Shown: positions 17,328-26,029 of the stretch, piece after piece
Layout of the letters: each line of letters starts with the position of its first letter
Position numbering within the stretch: the first letter of the stretch is position 1
Assembly (NCBI GenBank): GCA_036008325.1
Contig: DASYNW010000199.1
Coordinates: 4,595-68,594, forward strand
Length of the DNA: 64,000 bases
Direction: 5' to 3'
Source of the DNA: AP-15 sp036008325
GTDB lineage: Bacteria > Pseudomonadota > Alphaproteobacteria > ATCC43930 > CGMCC-115725
The notes under the pieces: generated by a model
Databases searched by the model: none
What the model was told of the DNA's origin: nothing
The model's input: the letters and a program-made list of their open reading frames with translations, nothing else
Position numbers and translations under genes: made by a program

Positions 17328-19092
17328 TCCGCTTACCTTGCAGGCTTACCGGCATCAATGCCTGGACCACGGCGGGCGAGGATTCGTCGACCGGCTGCAC
17401 GCCGAGCAATGGCGCAATGCGCACGATCGTGCGGCCGACAGCCGGGGCCGCGGTCCAACCCGCGGTGGCAAAGCCGTGGCTCGCCTTGGTGCCGTGCGGG
17501 TCGTCGACCATCACCAGGACCAAGTATTTGGGGGCGGTCATCGGGAACGCCCCGACAAAGCTCGACCGCACCCGGTCGGCGGAATAGCGCCCGCCGATGA
17601 CCCTGTTGGCGGTGCCGGTCTTGCCGCCGACGACGTAGCCTGGCGCGTCGACCATCATGCCGGTCCCGTACTGGACCACCAGCCGGAATAGCTTGCGCAT
17701 GTGCGCCGAGGTTTCCGGCGAAATGACCTGACGGCCTTGCGGCGCGTCGTCGGGCGGCAGCTTGAGCAGGGTCGCCTGGCGCAGCACCCCACCGTTCACC
17801 ATCGCCGCGGCTGCGCTGGCGAGCTGCAGCGGAGTTTCGGAGATGCCGTGGCCGAAACCAATCGTCATGACGTTGACCTCGCGCCAATGCACCGGATCGG
17901 GAAAGTGGGGTCGGCCGATCTCTTTCAGCTCGAAGGTCGGCGAGGTCAGCAACCCGAAGCGGCGCAGGTATTCCTGCTGCCGCACGCCGCCGACCGCAAG
18001 CGCGATTTTGGCCTCGCCGATATTGGACGAATACATCAGGATTTCCGGCACGCTGAGCCAGCGCCGCTTGCCGTGATAATCGGAGATCGTGAAGCGCCCG
18101 ATGTGGATCGGGTTGGTCGCGTCAAATCTGCCGGTCATCGTCGTGGCGCCGCAGTCGAGCGCCATCGCAGTTGTAAAAATCTTGAACATCGAGCCGATTT
18201 CATAGTCGCCGAGAGTGACCCGGTTGAACATCCGCTGGGCGATCGGAACGTTCGGATGGTTCGGATCCGGCATGTCGGGATGGTTCGGATCGAAGTCCGG
18301 CAAGGACACCATTGCCAGCACCTCGCCGGTATTGACGTTCATGATCAGCCCGGCGGCGCCCTTGGCGGTGAAGTCGTCGAAAACGCGCTGCATTTCTTCG
18401 TGGAGGATATATTGGAGGCGCAGGTCGATCGACAGCTGCACCGGCTCCTGCCGGCCGCGCAGTTGGTTGTCGAGACCGCGCTCGATCCCGGCCAGACCGT
18501 TGTCGTCGATCCCGGCATAGCCGATCGCGTGCGACAACAGGCTGCCATAGGGATAGACCCGGCGCTCTTCGTGGGCGAATTGCAATCCCGGAATCCCCAG
18601 TTGGTTGACTGCATATTCCTGGTCTGGGGTCAGGTGGCGCTTGATCCAGACGAAGCCCTTGCGGGATTTGAGCTTGACCTGGAGCTGGGCGCGGTCGAGA
18701 CCCGGCAGGGTGGCCACCAGCTTGCGGGCCACCTCGTCGGCGTCGGTGATCTGTCGCGGGTCAGCGTAAAGCGAGGGGCTGTCGAGCGTCGTCGCCAACA
18801 GCTTGCCGTGGCGGTCGATGATGTCGGCGCGGCCGGGTGGCGGCGGCGGAGCCGGGTGGAAGCGCGCAATGTAAGGGACGGTGACGGCGCCGGGGAACAA
18901 GGTGACCTGAACCAGCCGCCCGGCGATGATCGCGAAGAGAAGGACGAAAGCGGTGCTGGCCACGAGGAGGCGGCCGCGGCCGCCGTCGAGCGCCCGCCTT
19001 GCCGGGCCGTCCGGGACCACCGGGGCGCAGGGCGGCGGCTTGAAATGCCGCGGCCGGCATGGATTGTCCTTGAACTGATGGACCGCGCTCAT
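17314..19092 (-). CDS. ftsI: Septal peptidoglycan transpeptidase FtsI (PBP3)
   Basis: Class B penicillin-binding protein that cross-links septal peptidoglycan with FtsW. It has a cytoplasmic basic start, one membrane segment (residues about 42-60), a pedestal domain and a transpeptidase domain. Active-site motifs are SMFK at 301-304, SSN at 355-357 and KTG at 491-493. SMFK keeps the catalytic Ser and Lys but has Met where Thr is common. The ATG at 19092 forms TGATG with the ftsL stop; a GTG one codon earlier is equally possible. The product is 592 residues. Confidence 0.96.
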   Translation of the reverse strand: MSAVHQFKDNPCRPRHFKPPPCAPVVPDGPARRALDGGRGRLLVASTAFVLLFAIIAGRLVQVTLFPGAVTVPYIARFHPAPPPPPGRADIIDRHGKLLATTLDSPSLYADPRQITDADEVARKLVATLPGLDRAQLQVKLKSRKGFVWIKRHLTPDQEYAVNQLGIPGLQFAHEERRVYPYGSLLSHAIGYAGIDDNGLAGIERGLDNQLRGRQEPVQLSIDLRLQYILHEEMQRVFDDFTAKGAAGLIMNVNTGEVLAMVSLPDFDPNHPDMPDPNHPNVPIAQRMFNRVTLGDYEIGSMFKIFTTAMALDCGATTMTGRFDATNPIHIGRFTISDYHGKRRWLSVPEILMYSSNIGEAKIALAVGGVRQQEYLRRFGLLTSPTFELKEIGRPHFPDPVHWREVNVMTIGFGHGISETPLQLASAAAAMVNGGVLRQATLLKLPPDDAPQGRQVISPETSAHMRKLFRLVVQYGTGMMVDAPGYVVGGKTGTANRVIGGRYSADRVRSSFVGAFPMTAPKYLVLVMVDDPHGTKASHGFATAGWTAAPAVGRTIVRIAPLLGVQPVDESSPAVVQALMPVSLQGKRIEAY

Positions 19093-19676
19093 CACCGGCT
19101 CTCCGCAATCTGAGCAATCAAGGCGTCGAGCGACCGAACCCGCGGCGCCGGGTTGTGGCGCGCTGCGGCTTTGATCAGGATCGGGCGCGCCGGCTCCGAT
19201 GCCGGCGCCCGAGCCTGAACCGCGGCGGCGGCCACCGGCGCCGGGCTCTGCGCTATCGGCTTTGGGGTCGCCGATTGTTGCGCGGGCGCAGAAGCTGGGG
19301 ATTGTGCGGCGACAGGACCGCTCGGGACCAGCGATCCGCCCCGCTGCGGTGTGGTTTCGGCGACGACTGCGGCGGCCTCGACAGGCGGTGGCGGTGGCGG
19401 CCGCATCGGGATGTCAGCGACGCTGGCGATCAGCTGCTTCGTCGCAATTGGCAGCAAGGATAGATAACGCTGATTCATCGCGGCCAGCGCGTCCGGCCGG
19501 TTCAGGTATGCCCAGTCGGCATCGAGCACGCGAACGTCGCGCTCGGCGTCGTCCGCCTGCCTGCTGGTATGGGCGAGCTGGTCGGCCAGCGCCTGAACCT
19601 CGTACTTGACCGCGAACATGGCAAACCCGGTCGCCGAGACCAGGATCAGCCAAAACAGGGTGGAGAGCCTGATCAT
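19092..19676 (-). CDS. ftsL: Divisome protein FtsL
   Basis: Small bitopic membrane protein that, with FtsB and FtsQ, activates FtsWI. The start at 19676 (MIRLSTLFWLILVSATGFAMF) overlaps the rsmH stop as ATGA. After the membrane segment comes a heptad-like coiled coil (VKYEVQALADQLAHTSRQADDAE) typical of FtsL. At 194 residues it is longer than the usual 100-120 because of an Ala/Pro-rich periplasmic tail. Identification rests on position between rsmH and ftsI plus topology, as the family is poorly conserved. Confidence 0.88.
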   Translation of the reverse strand: MIRLSTLFWLILVSATGFAMFAVKYEVQALADQLAHTSRQADDAERDVRVLDADWAYLNRPDALAAMNQRYLSLLPIATKQLIASVADIPMRPPPPPPVEAAAVVAETTPQRGGSLVPSGPVAAQSPASAPAQQSATPKPIAQSPAPVAAAAVQARAPASEPARPILIKAAARHNPAPRVRSLDALIAQIAESR

Positions 19677-20734
19677 GCGGCGTTCCGTTGCGGAGGGCCG
19701 TGGTCCGGCGGCCAAGGCGGGGCGGCGGTTCGTTCGGCAACGCGCAGCCGCGCTGCCCGGGACCGCGGGTTGCGGGCGATTTCCTCGGCGCGGGGTTTAA
19801 TCGGGCGGCGGTGCGGCAGCCAAAAGCTCGGCGCGGCCGCGGCGGCGGGAATGGGGTCGTGGCGCGAGGCGCGCGGCGCCGTGTCGCTGCGCCGCCGCAG
19901 GAAGTTCTTGACCCGGCGGTCTTCGAGCGAATGGAACGACACGATTGCGAGCCGCCCACCCGGCATCAGCAGCCGCTCGGCCGCCTCCAAACCGCGGTCG
20001 AGCTCGCCGAGCTCGTCGTTGACGGTAATACGCAGCGCTTGAAAGGTCCGCGTCGCGGGGTCGAGCCCGGGCTCAACCCGCGGCACCGCGGTGCGGACCA
20101 CGCGGGCGAGCTCATGGGTGCGCTCGATCGGCTGGCGCTGCCGCGCCGCGACGATGGCTCGGGCGATCCGGCGGGCAAAGCGCTCCTCGCCGAAGTCGCG
20201 GATCAGCCGGGCGAGATCGTCTTCGGCAAGGACGGCGACGAGATCGGCGGCGCTCTGTCCGGTTCGGCTCATGCGCATGTCGAGCGGCCCGTCCAAACGA
20301 AACGAAAACCCGCGAGCGGCGCTGTCGAGCTGGTTCGAAGAGACGCCGAGATCAAGCGCGATGCCGGCGATCGGCCCCGGCGCCATCGGCCCGAGCGCGG
20401 CCGGCGTCAACAGCCGCTCCATGTCGCCGAAACCTCCTTCGACGACGGCGAGCCGGCCGCCTTGGCCGCATGCCAGCTCACGGGCGCGCCGCACCGCATC
20501 GGGGTCGCGGTCGATTGCGGCGACGCAGCAGTCAGCCGCGGCGAGCAGTGCCCGCGTGTAACCTCCGGCGCCAAATGTGCCGTCGACATAGAGCCCACCG
20601 TCGCGCGGCGACAACGCGTCGACGACGGCCGCCACCAGCACCGGCACGTGCCCACAACCGCCATCGGCGGCGTTGTCGGCGCGCCCCGGCACGGCCGCCG
20701 GCGGCGGTGGAGGCGGGGCACGGCGCCGCATCAT
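19673..20734 (-). CDS. rsmH: 16S rRNA m4C1402 methyltransferase RsmH
   Basis: SAM-dependent enzyme that N4-methylates C1402 in the 16S rRNA decoding centre. The 353 residues contain HVPVLVAAVVDAL, the SAM motif VDGTFGAGGYTRALL, GIALDLGVSSNQLD, FSFRLDGPLDMRM and the C-terminal IVSFHSLEDRRVKNF. The second ATG of an ATGATG pair at 20734 overlaps the mraZ stop as ATGA. An Arg/Pro-rich lead precedes the domain. Confidence 0.97.
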   Translation of the reverse strand: MMRRRAPPPPPPAAVPGRADNAADGGCGHVPVLVAAVVDALSPRDGGLYVDGTFGAGGYTRALLAAADCCVAAIDRDPDAVRRARELACGQGGRLAVVEGGFGDMERLLTPAALGPMAPGPIAGIALDLGVSSNQLDSAARGFSFRLDGPLDMRMSRTGQSAADLVAVLAEDDLARLIRDFGEERFARRIARAIVAARQRQPIERTHELARVVRTAVPRVEPGLDPATRTFQALRITVNDELGELDRGLEAAERLLMPGGRLAIVSFHSLEDRRVKNFLRRRSDTAPRASRHDPIPAAAAAPSFWLPHRRPIKPRAEEIARNPRSRAARLRVAERTAAPPWPPDHGPPQRNAA

Positions 20735-21198
20735 TCGCGTCGCCGACCGGGAGCAGCGCCGAGCGGTGGGATCTTGGTCTCCTGCTGGCGGGCGCGTTCG
20801 CGCAGACTTTCCAGATGTACGGCAAAGCGGCCGGGCTCCCAAATTTGAAAGCTCTTGCCGAGGCCGACAAAAGCGGCGCTGTCGGTGATGAAGGCATGCT
20901 CGGCCAGATCCGGCGGCAGGACGATGCGTCCCTCGGTGTCGAAGGGCAGCCGCTGCGAGGAGGCGAACATCAACGCCGCCAAGTTTTCGTGCTCGTCGGA
21001 GAATTCCTCGAGAGTTTCGAGGCGCGCGCTCAGCTCCTCCATCCGGTCGATGCCGTTGCCGTCGATCGCCCGATATCTGTATGACGGAAACGCAACGATC
21101 CCGGCAAAGCGCTGGTCTGCCAGGGAGGCGCGAAAGGTCGCCGGCACCGAAACTCGCCCCTTGCGGTCGACCTTGTTCACGTAAGTGGACAGAAACAT
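20731..21198 (-). CDS. mraZ: Transcriptional regulator MraZ
   Basis: AbrB-like DNA-binding protein that forms rings and controls its own dcw operon. The 155 residues begin MFLSTYVNKVDRKGRVSVPATFR and carry the second SpoVT-AbrB-like repeat at RLPFDTEGRIVLPPDLAEHA; the two DxxxR motifs contact DNA. The ATG at 21198 has GGGGGAAG upstream. It is the first gene of the operon, and its predicted operator (five TGGG boxes) lies 93-136 bases upstream over the promoter. Confidence 0.97.
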   Translation of the reverse strand: MFLSTYVNKVDRKGRVSVPATFRASLADQRFAGIVAFPSYRYRAIDGNGIDRMEELSARLETLEEFSDEHENLAALMFASSQRLPFDTEGRIVLPPDLAEHAFITDSAAFVGLGKSFQIWEPGRFAVHLESLRERARQQETKIPPLGAAPGRRRE

Positions 21199-21290
21199 GC
21201 CACTTCTTCCCCCAACGCTCCCCACGGACGCTCGGCAAGGGGCGCCCGATAAATGCCGCCGAAGTTCCCCCCATCAGCTGCACCCGTTCG

Positions 21291-21334
21291 TGGGTAGGGA
21301 TGGGATACCATGGGTCGCCATGGGCGTCAATGGG
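21291..21334 (+). promoter_or_regulatory. MraZ operator: five TGGG boxes at 10-bp spacing
   Basis: TGGG occurs at 21291, 21301, 21311, 21321 and 21331, each followed by six variable bases, a perfect 10-base periodicity over 44 bases. MraZ in enterics is known to bind direct TGGG repeats with 10-base spacing upstream of mraZ; here there are five, on the strand opposite to the operon. One turn of helix per box places all contacts on one face, fitting a ring-shaped MraZ oligomer. Confidence 0.85.
21302..21330 (-). promoter_or_regulatory. Predicted sigma70-type promoter of the dcw operon
   Basis: On the minus strand, -35 TTGACG (21330-21325) and -10 TATCCC (21307-21302) are separated by 17 bases. 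Both fall inside the TGGG-box array, so MraZ binding would exclude RNA polymerase. Transcription would start near 21295, leaving about a 97-base mraZ leader. Confidence 0.65.
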
Positions 21335-21340
21335 TTTTAG

Positions 21341-21923
21341 CAATGAAACTTCCGATTTTGTAGCTAGTGTCTTGTCTCCTACCTTGCCACTGCATGTAGT
21401 CGTCAGATCGGTATCGGCACCCTGGCAGAAAAACTCTCTCGCCATGTTGTCCGCTGCAGCGCGGATCGGATCGGTGGCAGCTCTCGCTTGCGCCGGCTCG
21501 GAAAGCCACAGAGGGTGGCAAGCCAATCGGAGTGCGCATGGCTGGCACCTGCCGGGACCAAGGATCCGCTGCCGAAGCTGGCGATCACGTCGGCGGCGGG
21601 AATGTTTTGGAGCGCGGCGACCAAAAGAAACGGGCGACCTTCATGGCCGCCCGCTCTGTCCCCCCGAGTGTGGCGCGCAGGCTCGGCAAAATCGCCCGCA
21701 GAGGCGCCGCCGATCGTCGGGCCGCAGCCGCGAGGACCAGCGTCACGACCACACGCTGCGAGCTTAGACGCATGAGGTCGGGCGGCAACCGCGCAATCGG
21801 CGATCCACAACGTTTTCCCCAACAAAGCGCAGTTATCCCCCGTCGGTGCGCCGAATCGCTCACTCCCGAAGCAGCTGACGCCGCCATGGCGGCGGCCCGT
21901 AGCGCGGTACGGCGAAAAAGCGC
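21341..21923. other. Gene-free interval between rnpB and the dcw promoter
   Basis: About 580 bases without a gene I can support. Frames here are short or resemble out-of-phase readings, with no family I recognise. Near 21800-21840 are loose DnaA-box-like strings (GATCCACAA, TTATCCCCC), none matching the consensus well. On the minus strand a short T-rich stretch (CTTTTTC) lies just past the rnpB 3' end and could contribute to its termination. Confidence 0.4.
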
Positions 21924-22364
21924 GGCACCAGACGGCGCGTAAGCCGGGTTCTGTACCGCCCCCGGCCCCTCACCGGGTTCGGGTGCAGTGACGGCCATTC
22001 CTCTGGGACGCCCGTTGCCGGACGCCTCGTGCAACCGACCCGAGCGGCGGCGCGAAGGTCCGCCCGGCGCCGCCGGATCGCTCCCCGCAGGGATCGACCG
22101 GCGACGCCTGCCGCTCCTACTTGGTCTTGCTCCCGGTGGGGTTTTCCATGCCGCCGCCGTTGCCGGCGGCGCGGTGCGCTCTTACCGCACCATTTCACCC
22201 TTGCCGCCCGCCGGGCAAGCCGGAACGGGCTCGGCGGTATCCTTTCTGTGGCACTATCCCTGGGGTCGCCCCCGCCGGGGGTTACCCGGCACCGTACCTC
22301 CGTGGAGCCCGGACTTTCCTCTCCCCGCTGAGGGCGGAGAGCGGCCGCCCGGCCGTCTGGCGCC
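21924..22364 (-). ncRNA. rnpB: RNase P RNA (class A)
   Basis: Catalytic RNA of ribonuclease P, which trims tRNA 5' leaders. On the minus strand the landmarks appear in order: GAGGAAAGTCCGGGCTCC near the 5' end, ACAGAAA, GAAATGGTGCGGTAAGAGCG, GGAGCAAGACCAAGTAG, AGAGGAATGGCCGTC, and ACAGAACCCGGCTTA near the 3' end. The ends are set by helix P1: GGCGCCAGACGG at the 5' end pairs with CCGTCTGGTGCC at the 3' end over 12 base pairs with one G-U. The length, about 440 nt, is in the range for alphaproteobacteria. Confidence 0.96.
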
Positions 22365-22368
22365 ACCT

Positions 22369-22397
22369 AGATTTGGGCCGGGGCGCGGCTTTGTCAA
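22369..22397 (-). promoter_or_regulatory. Predicted rnpB promoter
   Basis: A perfect -35 hexamer TTGACA (22397-22392) is followed after 17 bases by AAATCT (22374-22369), or after 18 by AATCTA. The expected start, 5-8 bases later, coincides with the P1-defined 5' end of rnpB at about 22364. Confidence 0.6.
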
Positions 22398-22439
22398 AGG
22401 CGACGATGGCTTTGCAATCGCGCTTCTCGACCGATCGCC

Positions 22440-23396
22440 TCAGGGGCTCGCGGCAACCCCGACCGACGCGGCAAACTCCTTTTTGACGTTTCCGGCGAAC
22501 AGCGGGTTGACGAGATTGGTGGTGCGGCCGGCGGTCGCGTCGATCGCTGTCGGGCAGGCCATATAAGGCGAGATGAAGGTGTTGTGCGCGGCGTTGCGGG
22601 CGTCGATCAGCAGGCAGGTCGGTGCGACTTCGAGGTCCATCGCGTCGATCGTGTTGGCAAAGCTGTAGCCGTTCTCGATCAGCATCGCCGCCCCGCCTGT
22701 GCCGGCGGCCGAGCCGGCGCCGCTGAGCCGGGAGATTTGCGTTTGCTCGAGCGCGATCCCGGCTGCGCCACCCGCAGAATCGGCGACGGCGAAGATTTCG
22801 GAGTTCAGCACGTAATTGAGCTGCAGCCCGCCGGCGCGCGCTCCGGTGCTGGCGTTGTTGACGATCAGATGATCGATCTTCAGCGAATTCTGCGCGTCCG
22901 AGAAATCATCGCGGCCGATGACCACGGCATAGCCGTCGGTGCGGGCATTGACGAACAGTGTGCCCTGCTCATTGAAATAAAAGCAGCCCTTCGGCGCAAT
23001 CGGGGTGCCGCCGGAACACAGGATTTCGAGCACCGGTTGCGAGGACATTGTGCGGCCATCGAGGATCGCGCCCATCGAGATCAGGCGAAATCCGGTATCC
23101 GAGCGGATCCTGTAGTCGATGACTAAAGGCCGCGTCAGTTTGAACGTGCCGTGCGGAAGCAATAAGGGCTGGTCGGAGGCGAGCGCCACGGCCAGCGCCC
23201 GGTCGATCGCGGCGGTATCATCGGCACTGCCGTTCCCGGCGGCTCCGTAGCAGCGCACATCGATCCAGGTTGCGGCGGCGGTGCAGGCAGACGCGCCGAC
23301 CGATGCCGGACTGGCCCCGCGGGCTTCGCTGGGCGATGACAGCGCCGTCCCGAACAAAAAGAGAACAAAATAGGCGATAATCTGCCGGTGGTCCAT
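22440..23396 (-). CDS. Secreted pectate-lyase-3-like beta-helix protein
   Basis: A probable exported protein of 318 residues. The start at 23396 is preferred because GAGGGG lies seven bases upstream; it opens a signal peptide (MDHRQIIAYFVLFLFGTALS, cleavage near SEARG). The segment WIDVRCYGAAGNGSADDTAA matches the entry strand of pectate_lyase_3 and GH28/GH55-type right-handed parallel beta-helices. The rest has beta-strand-rich turns with Asn (LIVNNAS, LQLNYVLNSEIFAV). I cannot assign a substrate or identify catalytic residues, so it could be a glycan-binding, lyase or phage-tail-spike-like protein. It stands alone between rnpB and a transporter gene. Confidence 0.75.
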   Translation of the reverse strand: MDHRQIIAYFVLFLFGTALSSPSEARGASPASVGASACTAAATWIDVRCYGAAGNGSADDTAAIDRALAVALASDQPLLLPHGTFKLTRPLVIDYRIRSDTGFRLISMGAILDGRTMSSQPVLEILCSGGTPIAPKGCFYFNEQGTLFVNARTDGYAVVIGRDDFSDAQNSLKIDHLIVNNASTGARAGGLQLNYVLNSEIFAVADSAGGAAGIALEQTQISRLSGAGSAAGTGGAAMLIENGYSFANTIDAMDLEVAPTCLLIDARNAAHNTFISPYMACPTAIDATAGRTTNLVNPLFAGNVKKEFAASVGVAASP

Positions 23397-23587
23397 GAGT
23401 TTCCCCTCTTTTTGCGGGATCCGCTCGTTCACCCTACGCAGGGTTATATCTCAGGCGTTCATGTTCTGTCTCCAAAAATCTCGCTATCATGGTAAACATT
23501 TCGGGCACTCCTAAAAACGAGCAATTTGGGACAACTGGGAGGAGGGCTTAATCCGAATTTTCCGGCGAGCGAGCGACCTTTCGCAGG

Positions 23588-24517
23588 TCAACGCCGTTTC
23601 AGCGCGTTGAGAAGGCCGTGCGAGAGGATACCGGAGAGAATAAGGCCGGCGCCGATCAACCGAGCCATCGTTAATTTCTCTCCTAATGCGAGCACGCCGA
23701 TCAGGATCACAGTCAAGAGCTCGCAATTGGCGATGACCGCATAGCTGGCGGGGCCAAGCCGAGGCACGCTGTAGGAAAAGAGGGTGACGGTCAGCGCGCC
23801 CGGCCCCAAGGCAATCAGCAAAACCAGGAGCCAGGTGCTCGCCCTCGCCGGGACATCGAGGCCGAGATAGAGGCTGGCGCCGGCAAAGCTCGCGGCCAGC
23901 CCGAGATAGAGAAAGACCGCGCCGATCAGCGGCGGGTGCGGCCGCATCAGCACCGAATTGGCAGCGAGATAGAGCGCGTAGATCAATGGCGACGGCAGGA
24001 TCCACGCGAGCCCGCGCGGGTCGATGCCGCCGCCGTGCAGCCCCGGCAGCGCAACCAGCCCGGCGCCTAAGAGGATCATCGCGACGCACAGCGCCGCCCG
24101 CCAGCGGATCGGGCGCTTGAAGATCAGCCGGTCGAGCCCCAAGGTCAGCGCCGGGTAGGTGTAAAATAAGAGGATCGCGATGCTGGTGTCGATTGTGTGC
24201 AGACTCTCCCAGAAACACAGGGTCTGTCCGGCCCCGAGCGTCGCCCCGACCAAGCTGATCCGCCATGCGCCGCCGCGCAGCGCCGCGCGGAAACCGTGCC
24301 GCGCCGCCGCCGCCGCGGTCAACGGCACCAGCGCCAAGCCATAGCGCCACACCAGCATCGAGGGGGCGCTGATCCCGGCCTTGTAGAGTTGCAAGGCGAT
24401 CAGCGGCATGAAGCCGACCAACACGCTGCCGGTCACCGCAGCCAGCGCCGCCGGCCACTGGAGCGCCGGCCTTAGGCTGACTGCGGTAATTTCCGTCGGG
24501 GAGCCCGAAGCGCTCAT
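23588..24517 (-). CDS. EamA/DMT-family transporter
   Basis: Inner-membrane drug/metabolite transporter of 309 residues with ten predicted helices in two EamA repeats (first near GSVLVGFMPLIALQLYKAG, second near WILPSPLIYALYLAANSVLM). The second repeat has the usual glutamate of the LGEKLT loop before the last helix, and a basic tail (NALKRR). Such proteins export amino acids or other small metabolites; the substrate cannot be told from sequence. It lies 186 bases downstream of the amidohydrolase gene on the same strand, a possible but loose functional link. Confidence 0.85.
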   Translation of the reverse strand: MSASGSPTEITAVSLRPALQWPAALAAVTGSVLVGFMPLIALQLYKAGISAPSMLVWRYGLALVPLTAAAAARHGFRAALRGGAWRISLVGATLGAGQTLCFWESLHTIDTSIAILLFYTYPALTLGLDRLIFKRPIRWRAALCVAMILLGAGLVALPGLHGGGIDPRGLAWILPSPLIYALYLAANSVLMRPHPPLIGAVFLYLGLAASFAGASLYLGLDVPARASTWLLVLLIALGPGALTVTLFSYSVPRLGPASYAVIANCELLTVILIGVLALGEKLTMARLIGAGLILSGILSHGLLNALKRR

Positions 24518-24703
24518 CGACCCGGTGTGCGTCGGCTCAACCGCGAGTGTCCACCGCCGATGTCAGGGTCGCGGCTGCGGCTCGCCGCGGCCATGCCGAG
24601 CCAGCCTTCGATGAAAGCTTTCGCCGCCGGGCCGCCGCGCGTTCGCCGCCGCCCCGCACCTTATTCTCCGGCTCATCGGCGTCATCCGTGGCGCGGCTTT
24701 GCC

Positions 24704-25855
24704 TCATTCGCCCGGCCGCTCGTACCACACGCGCCCGTCCTTGATCGTCACCTGGGCGAGCAGGCGGCGCTTGGCGGCGACGGTGTTGCCGTCGCTGTCG
24801 CGCAACGGGAAATTGCCGTCGCGCAATTCGAACACGGCGATGTCGGCGTTGGCGCCGGGCGCGAGCGTGCCGACCGTGCCCTCATAGCCGAGGATCTTGG
24901 CCGGCGCCGCGGTCGCGCGACTGACGACATCGTCGAGCGACATGCCGAAATGCAAGAGTTTCGACATCGTCGTCGGCAGGTCCCATGCCGGCCCCTGGGT
25001 GGCGCTGGTGAAGGTCAGGTCGGTCGATATCGTATCGGGCAGAAAGCCCTGGTCGAGCGCCTTCTCGATCAGCGGAAAACTGAAATGGTTTCGGCCATGT
25101 GCGCAGTCGAAGATGATGCCGTGGCGCTGGGCCTCGACGACTTCCTTCAGCACCAATTGCTTTTCCTGGCCCATGATGCCGTGGGCGCGGCCGTGATAGC
25201 AGTGGGTGACGATGTCGCCGGGCTTCATGTGGGCGAGCAATTCGGGCAACGGGATCGGAGAATCGGTGATGTGCATCATCATCGGCACGCCGCCGGCCAT
25301 ATCCGCGGTCCGGCGCGCCAGCTTGACCGGCTCGGTGCTGTATTCCCAAACGAGGCCCGGCCCGTAGCGCAGCTTGACGCCGATCGCCAAGTCGGGGTTT
25401 TCGCTGATCGTCCGGGCGCAGCCCTCGGGGTCGGCATAGGGGAAATGCGCCAATTCGCCGCCCCGCGCGGTGCCGACGATGCCGATCGCCGACAGGTTGA
25501 CAAAGGCGCGGGTGCGGGTGCGCACCTCGCGGTCGATCACCTGGCGCAGCCCGGCAAAGGTGGCCGAGCCGGTGCTGCCGGCGTCGCACAGGGTGGTGAC
25601 CCCGCTCGCCCGGCAGAAGCGGTCGGTGTCGCCGGCCATATCGTGCGCGTTGACAAAGATATGGGCGTGGATGTCGATCAGCCCCGGCGTCACCAGCCGG
25701 CCCTTGGCGCTGATCGTGCGGCGCGCCTCCGCCGGGGGTAGCGACGGCGCCACCGCGACGATCTTGCCGCCGGCGATGCCGATATCCATGACTTCGCGCA
25801 AACCGGCGGCCGGATCGAGCACATCGCCACCCGTCAGCAGAAGATCGAATTTCAT
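24704..25855 (-). CDS. Metal-dependent amidohydrolase / deacetylase
   Basis: A 383-residue cytoplasmic hydrolase of the amidohydrolase superfamily, resembling the dihydroorotase-like deacetylase subfamily. The start at 25855 (MKFDLLLTGGDVLDPAAGLREV) has a purine-rich upstream AAAGGGG. The N-terminal metal motif is GLIDIHAHIF; further candidate metal residues are GVKLRYGPG (Lys, possibly carbamylated), MMHITDSP, THCYHG and FDCAHG. The C-terminus has the typical GTLAPGANADIAVFEL return strand. It diverges from an MFS exporter gene and may belong to the same catabolic locus as the ring-cleavage enzymes at 28.6-30.9 kb, but this is inferred. Confidence 0.85.
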   Translation of the reverse strand: MKFDLLLTGGDVLDPAAGLREVMDIGIAGGKIVAVAPSLPPAEARRTISAKGRLVTPGLIDIHAHIFVNAHDMAGDTDRFCRASGVTTLCDAGSTGSATFAGLRQVIDREVRTRTRAFVNLSAIGIVGTARGGELAHFPYADPEGCARTISENPDLAIGVKLRYGPGLVWEYSTEPVKLARRTADMAGGVPMMMHITDSPIPLPELLAHMKPGDIVTHCYHGRAHGIMGQEKQLVLKEVVEAQRHGIIFDCAHGRNHFSFPLIEKALDQGFLPDTISTDLTFTSATQGPAWDLPTTMSKLLHFGMSLDDVVSRATAAPAKILGYEGTVGTLAPGANADIAVFELRDGNFPLRDSDGNTVAAKRRLLAQVTIKDGRVWYERPGE

Positions 25856-26029
25856 CGCCGCCCCTTTCGCTTCCACGGATGCGGCATGGTCCGCCATCGG
25901 TGCGGTGCTGGCAACCCCAACCGGCGCCGGTGCGCAGGCCAGCGTCGCGACGCGCGCAGCCCCTCTTGCATTGTCCTGGTGCACCTGCCCGCCCTAAACT
26001 CGGGCCTTTGCCCAAGGTGGAGGCACGGT

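Noticed and set aside
21291..21334. Regular short repeats as a possible CRISPR or microsatellite
   Set aside because: Units are 4 conserved plus 6 variable bases and lie over a promoter before mraZ; the MraZ operator explains them.
21403..21825. Minus-strand frame of 140 codons between rnpB and mraZ
   Set aside because: No recognisable family, no clear ribosome site, composition like random high-GC DNA.
21798..21842. DnaA-box-like strings hinting at a replication origin
   Set aside because: Each has at least two mismatches to TTATCCACA, there is no AT-rich unwinding region, and no origin-linked genes adjoin.
21585..22034. Protein-coding frames across 21.9-22.4 kb
   Set aside because: The region matches the conserved sequence blocks and P1 pairing of RNase P RNA, so the frames are incidental.
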